64,000 nucleotides of DNA from Paragonimus westermani (lineage: Eukaryota; Platyhelminthes; Trematoda; Plagiorchiida; Troglotrematidae). The DNA lies in assembly GCA_008508345.1 (NCBI GenBank), contig QNGE01000438.1, positions 167,068-231,067 on the forward strand, read 5' to 3'. Every line of letters starts with the position of its first letter. Position 1 is the first letter of the stretch. The position numbers and the translations under genes are program-made. Below the pieces are notes generated by a model, which was not told the origin of the DNA, ran no database searches, and worked only from the letters and a program-made list of their open reading frames with translations. Positions 23,401-35,400 of this stretch are shown here, piece by piece.

Positions 23401-26400
23401 CCACGAGGCATTCAACATCAAATCAGGTGGCTGAAAACGCATGTACGCCATTCGTCGGTGCGCTTATTAGATAATCCAATTCAACCGTCCATAGGGTTAC
23501 ACAGCACTGTGGAAAATCTGGTTTATTTTCTTGCCTTTACGACTATATTTGTTTTTATTGGAAATCCTCCGTAGATAAGCGTTCACCTGTATCTGATTGC
23601 TAATATGAACACATGATTACAATTGTCCATCAGGCCCGATAGGCATATCCATAGCCTGTGCGGACTTTCGTTTTCCATGCTGTAGGTCCAATTATATTGT
23701 ACAGGTCAGTCGCTTGTTAACTGTTTCCTCATAGCTAAATATGGTCTGCGTAATAATCTAAGGGTGTTTATGTATGGGCTTGCGCTGTTGAAACTGGACC
23801 TCTCGTTTCACTATAGCGTGAACATCAAATTGAAATTCCGTCTACATGCCTTATCTTGTTTTGACTGAAGTGGCAAATTTTGTCTGGTACATTATTTCTA
23901 ATGTTCATCATAGGTTGGCCTACAAATGTGGCAGTTGAAAGGAATGTCAGACGCCTACAGGCACATTTTTGTCAGCGATGCATCCACTTTGACAGATGAC
24001 TATCTCCTCAGTTTGAAGGACGACGTTCTTGGTGTATAGTGAGTCACTTGTTAGTATATGCACATATCTTGGCTTGCTTTCACTTGTGGCTATTTCGGAA
24101 GAGATAAATTGTTTGCTGTATACGTCAGCAGACGGATACAAAGAAGTTGCTGTAATTACGCGTTGTATCTGTCTGTTGATTGCAGGTTTGCAAAACACTG
24201 TTGGGTAACAAAATTATGTTACAGTTTCGTTTGGTCCCCTTTTTGAACTCATCACGCAAACAGCGGTGTTATACCTGAATTTTCAACAAAATGTCGACAT
24301 TTGCCCAGATTTATTTTCAAAGGCAAGCGTTTTGCTCTCGGTCAACCCTGTGGAAATCTTCATGCTTTTCCGCCAGTGGCGAGAAGTAAAATTTTGGCAG
24401 TGAATACCGAGCTTCAAGATCTTCTGATTCCGTCATGATAGCCGACTGCCGTTAATGGGGTTTCCTACTGCGTAACCTTATTCTGGTGCGGTGTTGCGAT
24501 TCCTTCCATATTCCGAACCATTTCGGTTGAATTTTCCACTGTCGTGCCTGTGGACTGCATGCTAAGCACACCAACTTACGGTAACAACTAACGCTGCAGT
24601 GATGCACACATCTTTTCAAGTGGTTATTCAAAGTTTTTAAGATCACCTCCATGTATGAACTGAACGTCACTTGTAGTCGACTGCAGCTTTTGCACTCCTA
24701 TATACGTTTCACCCAGCTTTTTTCGAAGAGAAGTAATCTCCTGGAGTTTCGCCTTCGTTATAGTTCGTCATCGCGTCCTTGTCACGGCCTGGGTCTGGTT
24801 TCGGACCTAGCTTTCCTTAGATAGCTATGTGGTCACGGAGCTAATGACCTTATATGAGACACGACTAAATTATCCTATGCAACTTCTCATCTACATTCTT
24901 ATGTGAGTAATGCTGGGGTTGGCCGATCTCTTTTGGATTAGACACGGCAACTATCCCAGTTGGCATCATATAAAATGATCACACTTGTTACGCGATATTT
25001 TGATTACTGATACGTATTAGCGGATATTGCCTGACTTCGGTTGAACATCACTCACGAAGGCCTGTAGTTTTCGAATATAATCGATTCTTTCTTTCCACCT
25101 ACCCTCTTCATGTCTACCAACTACTTGTGTGCACTTCACACAAACATTCAATCATCATAAATTAATTACAAACCCACAGATGTTCATCAACGTTGGTCAT
25201 CGATGTTCATCACCGTTTTGTACTAAGTGTATCTTACCAGAGTGGAAAAACCCAACTGACTCATGTTTACTGAAGTGTAGTCGGAGATTTGGTTTATTTT
25301 CAAGTTAACCATCACTCACGTCTGATTGCAGCCTTCGCATTCAGAGAGATTTTGCAGCCAGCCTCTTTCGAAAAAAGCACTAGAATCGAGTTTCGCTTTC
25401 ATTAGAGCTCGTCAGTAGTGCATATCCTTGCCACGGCCGGGATTTGAACCCCGGCCACACGTTCATGAGGCAACCATGTTGACCACTGCGCCACTGATAT
25501 CACATTAGATGCGACCGAAACTCGATTCTAGTGCTTTTTCTGGAAGAGTCTGACTGGAAAGCCTATCTGAATGCGAACACTGCGATCAAATGTCAGTGGT
25601 GGTCAACTTGAAAATGAATCAAATCCTCGACTACTCATCAGTAATCTAAAATATCGCCTTGCAGGTTTAATGAGATCAGTGATCTCGACCTATCTCGGAA
25701 GTCCTAATCGTGGGGTTGTCAATTGGATTTAACAGGACAGTTACTGTGTCTCTTCGCGAGACGATCGGGCAATCTGATCGGTGCTCACAAGCAAGAGTGA
25801 TTGAGCGTTCACATTTGATGATTTGGTCGTGTCTAATATGAGGTCAATGGCGCAGTGGTCAACACGGTCGCGTCATGATTGGAATGGCCGGAATTCAAAG
25901 CACGGCCGTGGCACGGATACGCATTACTGATGAGCTCTAATGAGAGCGAAACACGAGTCTAGTGACTCGCTTTTACAGTAGAAAAAACGATCGGATCACC
26001 TGAGTATTGGCCTATAAACCCTGCCCATCATAAAAATCACCCACTAGTAGTAACTTAGTTAGGCTATGAAGTGTCAACCGATCATTAGTTTACGAAATGA
26101 TAAAAAAGCTTGGTCAACTGAATTATCCAAGGAAAGTGACGTCCAGCGAATGATAAAACGACCGTCTACCACCTTAGTTGACCAGGTGTGCTGATTTATA
26201 GCCTGTAGGTGGTAGCAAAGTTATCTAATACTAGACTTAATCGACTTGCAGGTTCCTGTATCTCTTGTGTTTGAGGCTAACCAATGAGCTAGTGTATCGC
26301 AACATCTTTCTAACTGCTGTGCGGAGGTTGTTCTGGGCGTTTGAATTTTGAATAACCGAGAAAGCAGTTAGCATTTTCAATGAAACAGGTTGCCTTCTTC

Positions 26401-29400
26401 TGCACGACCACACAGTACTTCCTACGACTCAACCTAGTCTGTTATGACAATCCTTCAACCTGAAAAAATAATCCATCATGAAGTGTGGTTTGTTAATAAG
26501 TTTCATTAAAAAAACGTCAAAGTACGTTATGGAGAATTCTTTTGATAATTGCATTCGTCATTTTTGGAAGATTAGTTTAGAGTTACGCCTGGTGTTGCTG
26601 ATAGTATTAATTCCTCCCTTACTTCCTCCGTTAGGTCTAAATTCCTGGGGAGTAGTATTGTACCCGACCGTTATTCCCATTGTCTTTGATTCACCTGAGC
26701 AATCATTGGTACGGTCTTGTTTACTGACAGACAGCTTTTCAAGTACGTTCCTGATAAGCTCAAGTTGGTGACGTTTGTGAAATTTTAATTGAGACTCAGC
26801 AGGTTTGTTCATTTTCTCGTTCCACTACTTTTCGTTAACTGCATTCTGAATGATTACGCTTTCTCATATTTCTTATTCAGTAAGCACTGTTGATATATTC
26901 ATGTTTGGTGACGTAACTTTCACAATTTAGCAACGAGTAGCCTACGAGTAGTTGATCAACAAAACGGTCGACCGGAAATAAGAAATGCGAAACATCTGCA
27001 GAAATCATGTGGACAGTAATGATGGTGGGGATTTCATGGCGAGAAAACCCTCAGAGGGTGGGATCAATCAACACCAGGTTTCCGTCGTAACTGTTTATTA
27101 GGTTCGCAGGTAACTTAGAACAACCAATAGGTGTAAATCAGTGGCTATGTAAGAGGGCAGTGGCAGTTGAATAGTCGCATTGCAAGGAGATGGATATTCA
27201 ATATTATGGAAAATGGTGATCACTGATGAATCAGAAATAGAGTCCAAGTCAGAGCCCATTATATGGAAAGCAGACTGAATGGTATTATCAGAGTCTATCC
27301 CCTAGTTCACAACTTTGTCCTTCCAGGCAAACTGGTTTCCGTAGTTGTCCACTATAAGTGGCTTGTCATTGGCTTGCCGAATGAAATATGAGATCTTCTC
27401 TAGAGACCTCCTTGAAATAACTAGAGGTAGAACTCGTCGCCCTCTGCAGCGTTCTCTTTCACGATCAGCCGAAATGAGTGTTTCCTGGTGATGGTTTCAA
27501 ACATATGCACAACCTTTCGTCTACTGTGTTCACCCAGCTGGAGGTCCTCTCAGTTAGACTGAATTTCATAATACCGCCCAAGAACGTTAAAAAGTTGAAC
27601 ACATAAGTTCAGTTTGAATACATGTAAGACCAATTGAAGGAACTGTCGCCGACATCTCCTGATAAGACAGGCTGGTTCCGCGCAAAATTGGTGGATATCT
27701 CCAACCAGTTTTTGTCGGTGCCCATCCGTCAACAGTGCTGTCTAAAGCAGGAACAATTTCGAGCCGTGAATGAACTAAGAGAATTGCAGCATCTGTTGTT
27801 CCTTAAACAGGATAAAGGCTGTGGTGTGGTCGCCATGACCAAGGATACTCTGAAAACAGAACAGGAGTTGTTGAGACAAACTTTACGAACAAATGGATAC
27901 CCCGACAAATTCGCTGATGCACATAATACGGTGAAGAAGAGCACTGAGCCTAAACTGACGGCTCAGGAGAAGGACGTTTTCCTATTCTTGCCATTCAAGG
28001 GTGATCATCTAGCCAACGACATAGAGCACAAAGTAAAGTCTGCTCTGGCTTGAACGTATGCGGCTGCGTAGTTGCGCTTATTTCAAACCACCAGAGGACC
28101 AGTTCTCCGCAATCGCAAAAGTAGTTTGTCAAACTGTTCTGTCTCCCATGTTGTGTACCAGTTCTCTTGCAGTTGCGGTGACGTTTACATAGACGGAACA
28201 GACCGACAACTAACACAGCGGGTCGCCAAACACATCCCGAAGTGGATGAAACAACAGATGGCGCACCAGTCCCAACTTTTTGCACTGACTACGAGAAATC
28301 CTACGTCATCGATTGCTAAAAACTTTATGACAACAGGTCATCAAGTTGACCCATTAAACGCATTCAAAATATCGTTGCACAACCGAAACCCGGAGCTATT
28401 AGCTTTCTAAAATGTTCGTTTGAACTTACCATCGGAATTTGTGTGCACAGAAGTGATTGAAGCAACCTGTCGTGTTGCCATGGTCATGATTACATAATAA
28501 ATGGTGTGCCTGTATGTGAGTCTAGTCCCTATTTGTCCTTATCTATATGATGTATATAACTGGAACGTTTAACGTCTGCAACTGATGAGAGTAAATGAAA
28601 TGTTAACATATCGCAATATGTGTCTTCTTTCCGCTCTAATGAAGCACTATAAGAACGTCCAGTACCACAGCAGCGCCGTTACGAACCGTAGAAAGTTATT
28701 TTTTTATTGTCTAACATGACTTCACAGTAAATAAAGATATGGTAGTTTTGAACAGTTCGCATACGTGTGTTTTCCCCTAGTTGTCACAGTCGTGTCTTTG
28801 AAGAAAGGTGAGTGCATGCGCCAAAACTATGGTAATAAGTTGAAGTGTAATCAGTTACACTAGCTTACTGAATGACCTTTTGCCAAGCAGACGGGGATGA
28901 CTGGTGGATTACTAATGTTGCCATTGTGAGATCTGATACTTATTACAGCCACTTCAGGAAACGTTTGGGTGGGTGTGATTGTGTTCGATGAAGAGCATCC
29001 CTTCACATGACTTGCTGGTCAACGCCTTACTGCTGTGTCATCGAAAGTTACAAAGCATGTCCAGTTGTTCGTTATTGTTTGAAACGCCCTGTGAACTATT
29101 TGCTGAAATGCACCATAGGGTGACATGTAGAGCGGCCTATTGTTTTGCCTCAGGGCGTTAATCTATGCTTGTAATGGTAGTCACCGACATTTTTTGGGTT
29201 TAACGGGTACACAGCGCAGTCCACACTTGTGAGAGTGTTCTACTTTTAACCAAAAGTCGAAAACGAAAGCTCGACTTTGGACAATTTTTAATCTAGGAAA
29301 GTTCACGGTATCTTTACAGGTGTTTACTATAGATGGTTTAAACACGCGAGATTTCAAACTTCAACAAAGCTAGTGGTGAGCTCTAACGCAGACGATGCTC

Positions 29401-32400
29401 GAGCCTAGTACCTCTTTCCAAAGTGAGCTAGCTGGGAAGCTTGTGTGAATGTGATGGCAGGGATCAAACGTAGGTGGTACTTGATTTAGAATCCTATAAA
29501 TCCCTGAACTTCTATTAAAGATTTAAACCAGATTCAGTTGACCTGTCGAAGACATTAATTTCCGTCCAACTGAAAAGTCCTGATTAGGGGGTTGTCGGCT
29601 AGATAGAATAGAGCTAATCTGTCTATTCTCTTTTCGAATTGATGGCGCTAGATAATGTTGAACTAAGGTTGTGTTCGATCGTTTGGGTGTGATCATTCAG
29701 TTATAGTTTTTGTGAGGTTAATGACGTTGTGGTTAGCACATCAGTCCCGTAAACCCAGGGGTTGGAGTGCAGCATCCAAACCATACGGGGATGTACACTA
29801 CCGATGAGCTATAATAAGAGCGAAACTCGAGTCTGGTGGTTACTTTGGGAGCGGACGAGCCGAAAGATCTACCTGAATACGAAGGCATATATGAGTGGGG
29901 GGTGCAAATGGAAGTTAAGAACACAAAACACTCGACCCAGCTACTATCTCAGTAGACACTTGCTTCTGCAAATACAACAGTGGTAGGTATTTTATGAGTA
30001 TATCGTAGTGACCGTTTACTCCGTGATGGAAACGAAGCAAGGAAAACCTTCCTTTGATCGATACCATTTTGTCACATTAGTTTACATATGGTGGTCGACG
30101 ATGATGGCTCTTTCCAGTTACTTGGCGTCATGCTGTCTCTTGGTTGTGCTAACTTCTTTGCAAACAACTTTAGTAGATGTACCCCAACCAGGATCCCTAG
30201 CTGGTCCTCAGTTCCATTTGACTGATGAACTAGTGCATCACTTGTATGGAGTTGGGTGGGTAGATTCGGACAGTTATGCGTATGATCGCTAGCTCTGCAG
30301 CATAAAAATGAAAAGATCAGCCGGAAACTTCATTTAGTTTGTACGTTTTACTGTCTGGACAACAGTTATAAAACATCAGAACAACAGGAAGAAAAAAGTT
30401 GTGGGATGTTAACATTTTGATCTATCTCATCAACCGCATACTGGATACAAACAGAATATATAACAAAGGCGCATGGGAAAAGTAACTGAACGGAGCGAAT
30501 TTTAAGTCAAAAGGCCGCTACCACGGGAGGTGGATGGTGCGAACCAACGCTGGCTGTCTTTGTTTGATCAACCTAGTTTCGTTGGTGGTTAGAATTTTGG
30601 GGATTGGGTGGTGTAGCAAAACGGTGAACGACCCGGTTGGATCAACGTTGTGTCCTGTCCCCAGAATGACGCCGGGTTTCGCGTTCGGTTGCCGCTTTGG
30701 GTGTCCATTCTCTCAGCGGACTGAATCAACGATTTTGGGAAGTGTTCGGTCATGCGTTGACGCAAGCACCGGTCCGTTCTGTTGATATAACTGTCACTGC
30801 AACTGTAAATAAACGCATTACAGTTAACAACTAGTCTCCCCTAAACTGTAGTTTTATGAACACCCCTTTTCTGATTGTTGTGTAAAGTGCGGGTCTTTCC
30901 TTCATCTTCTTGGTATGGACGGAGATAAGTGTATGCCGTTATCCTTTAGCAAGCGATGCGGTTGTTAGAAAATGTTCCTATTGTGTCAGCCAATTATCTG
31001 TGCAGATTTGTCGGGTTCTTTCAAACAATTTTTTACAAAGTAGTCATGGAAATACTACCAGGATTATAGTTTTCAATCATCCCAAAGAAAATATCTGTAC
31101 ACAAGGAAATGTGAGCCCTGAGACGATCAGGAGGAAGAGGCAACTAAATATTCTGGGTTGAGATAAGTTCAGAAAGACAGTTTACAGCATGTTGGAGGGA
31201 ATGAAATACATTGTTTTTGAACTCATAAACCCCCTTCAAGATGTCTACTAACTCGAATGAGTCTTTTACACAGTGCGGTGACAGTAGTTTCCGGATTGGG
31301 TTAAGCATGAGCCATCGAGCGAGCTGGTGGTAGAGTGAACTATCCATGACCAAGATGGGACATAGTAAAACAACTTTTTGTGTATTTTTAATGCGCCTTC
31401 CGTCCTTGACGTTTGACTTCCACCTGGTTTTGATTGTCTATATTGGGCTTCATTAACGAACCCATGTAACTGCAATGCTTGGTTTTGTTTTACAATCCAT
31501 TTTTCTGCGAACACATTATTCTCCAATGTGGGATCGAGCTTGAATTTACATTAGTTGACCGGTATCCTGTTCATTTTTCTTTTATACTCATCCATGTGTA
31601 TGATCACGATGCCACAACCCTCATCAGGTTTTAAGAGCATAAAATCCTCTATTTCCCTCAGCCGCTTGATAGCTGGATAGTGTTCAGTTGTAAAACAACA
31701 TTGTCGTCAGATTGGCAATGTTAGAAACCCGTACGAAATGCGCACCAATTTAGTCTTGAACCAGCTGGCATTCTCCACCGTTGTTGGCCCCAGATTTTTT
31801 ACTTTGTCATACAGGTTCTTAAACAGAACCTGAGTTCGTAACCAGTCAACATGTTTAGGAGAAATCTTAAATTTCAAACCCACAAATAACACTTCCGTCT
31901 GGGCTTCAGTAAGGCCAACATTAGCTAGGTTGTGTACATGCTTTGAACTGTCCTTAGGTAAGAACGACTTTCCAGAGACAACAAAATCAAGACAACGAAT
32001 CGACGAGACGCTGGTTTTTGATTGTTCTGGCCTTCTGGGTTGATTCGCTAGAAAACACCACATACTTTACACAACGAGTTAGAGGGAAATCTTTGAGGAC
32101 GTTGAGAAAGTGTTGTTGAGTCTCGATAAACGTGCCGCGCATCTACTCAACTGAAGCATCCGTTTGTGAAGTAGTGAGTCTAACATAGTTAGTTGTTCAG
32201 CGGAAGATTTTGCTTTCTGATTATTTATAAAGCAATGGCATGCGACGTAGTCTTACCGGAATTTGTCATGATTGCTTTCGAGTCACCGTCATCAATCAAA
32301 GCCTGAACTGAATGATGCGGTTCATGTCCTAAATTGCTGCTAGTGTGAATTCCTCTTGTTCGGTAAGTGTCACATAAACCAGCCACCTTTTGAATGTTCC

Positions 32401-35400
32401 TGTAACGAAACCGTCACAGTCCATTTATCCTTTCTACAGATTGCACGTCGTATCCGTAAATTCACCCTGTATTTCATCTCATTTTTCGGCAGCTGGAACC
32501 AACGAGTGGTGTTTTTAGTCAACTACTTTCTTCTTCTCGGACTGTTCAACCATGGTCAATAAAGTAACATCAGTAAACCGTTTTTAAAGCAATTTGCTGC
32601 TTAATTTTTCCGCCGTTTACACCTATGGGTTGTCTAAGGATTCACCGGGATTCACCAAGTGTTATGCTCATCGCAACGTTATCAACCTGACGTTCAACTT
32701 TGCTTTGGCACACAGAAAGAAAGGTCATTACAATTGAGTTTCTTGGATTTTCGTCTTCGGTTTGTTTGGCTTCAGATAGGGTAGAAAGAAAAGAGACTGA
32801 ACTCGGACAGCATAATTGCGGTGTGTTTGTTAGTCAACTTTGGAATTGATTGCTACTCACACGCTGTCTTTCCCAGCGTTTCTTGTTTGCATTAAGAGCT
32901 TCATCAGTGGTTTGAATTGTTCGCGCCCTGTGAACTTACACATGACCGTCGTCGGTCCTAACGCAACTCTAGATTTATGACTTTGGGGGGCTTGCGCATC
33001 CGTGGATTTTTTACGATTAACACATTGGAAGACGAAATGGCATTTGAACCAAGTTTGGTCGAGAACTTTCGTACAAAGATTGAACGAAATCATTATGCCA
33101 CCTACGGTCTCTACCGTACCGGTCTTTCAAATATCATTCTCAGGGGGTCAATAAATATGAGCTAATGAGACTGCGCCTGAGGCAAGTCCCTATGTTTACC
33201 TTGTATCTGACGATCACTGCAGTCGGTAGACCATGTGACACAAATTAACGGTCGATTTTGTTTGCATCTCCAAACCACAACACTTAAACCTTCACGACAG
33301 ACGTCACCAAATTGTGTCGAAATGTCATGTCAGTGAGCGGATGGCGGACAGTATCCACCTCTGGCAGTGGTTCCCAGCCCTAACGACAAGCGCAATGTTA
33401 TTGCCTCGCTAGCTACCTGAAAATACCTTCATGGTCTCCCTAAATCTAGTTGCCTCGTGTGTTCACTAAACTCAAAATAGTGGCATCTAATTGGGATGGT
33501 CAGTTTGATGGTACTACAATATACATAATGTACGCGATATATATACTGTGTATAATATAATAAGATATTAATAATATAAGGTCATGTCTTTTGAATTGCC
33601 AGTGCGATAGACAAGCATTATGTATCATATCGGCTTATCAACATCGGGTTTAATGTAACTCAGGGAAAATATGGACCGTATTTTAAAAAGTTTGAATCGC
33701 CTCCTTATTTTCTTATCTTGCATCATTTTGAGAAACACTAACGATGAAATCATTGTAACTGGTTATTTAAGAAAGCGTTCTTCTCAGTCTATGGGCAGTG
33801 TCATACTATAACTCTGGTCCAACGGAAGTGATCTTTCATTTCGTACGTGTAGATCAGAGGCCCACCCTTTGTGTGATCATGTTTCATCATGTCTGCACGC
33901 GAGAGGAAATTAGAAGTGTGCCGTTAAAATTACTTACATTTATACTTATTTTGCTATTTCAGATTGATCTGCTGGAGGTTTTGCAAAACAATTGTATATT
34001 AACGTACAACCCTTTAATTATGCCGCACCTTGCTTAAAAGATTTAAACTTTCATGTGAAGTGAACGTTTCCTTACAGTTCGTGTGAGGAATGTTTTCTTT
34101 CTGTTCGCTGAGTTGTAACCTTTTGCCCAGGCGACTTGTCGTAATCGCCTGGCGTGAGCAAAAACAAAATCTTAGACTTGTTTGGCGTGACTACCGTTAA
34201 GTATACTGGACCTCACCTGATATCAGGTACGTCACACAAGAGTCGATATCCCCAAGTAATCGAAAGTTTACTGACTTTTTGGTTAGCGCCAGGAACATCA
34301 GAGGAACCACATCTTAGTTAACTGATCGCACTACCGTGCGCCATTGGCAGAAAAACGGGTTATTTGTTTCTGTTCTGTATTCTCCTAGTTGAGCTTTCTG
34401 CTTAGTAGGACATTCATTAAACCGACCGGAGATTAATTTTCAGTATACCCTTTATCCCATTTGGCTCGCCTGTACCCTCGGGGATGTGTTTATTCAGTTG
34501 TGTGGTAAGGTCTGCCTAAACGGATGATGTATTAGTATCCTCAACGCGGTGGGTTGTTAATATTAGCTTCATGCCTTTCTTAAAACACTGCCATCATATT
34601 CAGTTGCTGTAATATTCGATATGTTCTTTTACATAATGGTTTTTGTGGCCTATTTCTTGGGTCGATGTACCTTTTGTTTTATGAACGTCTTAATTGTGGT
34701 TGTTCGGAGTTTTATCGGCGTAGTGGATCGGAACATTACACACCTTATTCTGCTAATATAACGTATACAAAATGGATGGTTTATGAATTATTTTGCTACC
34801 GTATAATGGTAGCTCTAGGTTTTCTCATCAACATGATATATTCGTTTTACCGTGCGAGGTTATTTTTATAGCTGTACTGGATCTACCTGCTACTTGTAAT
34901 ATCTAAAGGTCTAATAATTTATTGTCCACCATATCTCTAATTGGCTGATAGGATTAGCCAACTCCTGTGTTTCTGTGAGGTGTAGAAGTTAGTTCAGAAC
35001 TGCCAGTAAGCAAAAACAACTCATTGCATTGTAGCCCACTAGGAGATGAAATGCAGATATCTATATCTACAGTGAGATTGGTAAGAACTATTGTGTTGTC
35101 ACTGTCAAAATAAATCGGACGGATGGCACACTTGCTTTTCGTAACGGATGTGTCTTTTTCAAGCAACGTTTAACGGATGTGGAAGTAACCTTTCCTCTTA
35201 TCCATTTGAAGGGCTTTTTAATTTTCTCAGCTCACTCGTTGGTCTAGAAGTCGTGCAGACAATAGGCTAGAATGTTGTACTGGACTTTGTAAATCATAAA
35301 ATAATTCAAGGCTGCTTGGCTGTTTAATCACAATGGGACACAACTCTAATTTCAACCGTGTTGAAACGAATTCATATGCAGCTGGTTTTTTCAGACTGTG

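Noticed and set aside
23935..24038. Alternative exon 4 start at 23935
   Set aside because: It is in frame, but the longer exon from 23914 restores seven residues that align with PLBD2 without a gap.
27995..28285. Minus-strand frame of 96 codons over the PLE endonuclease
   Set aside because: Shadow of the plus-strand PLE coding sequence.
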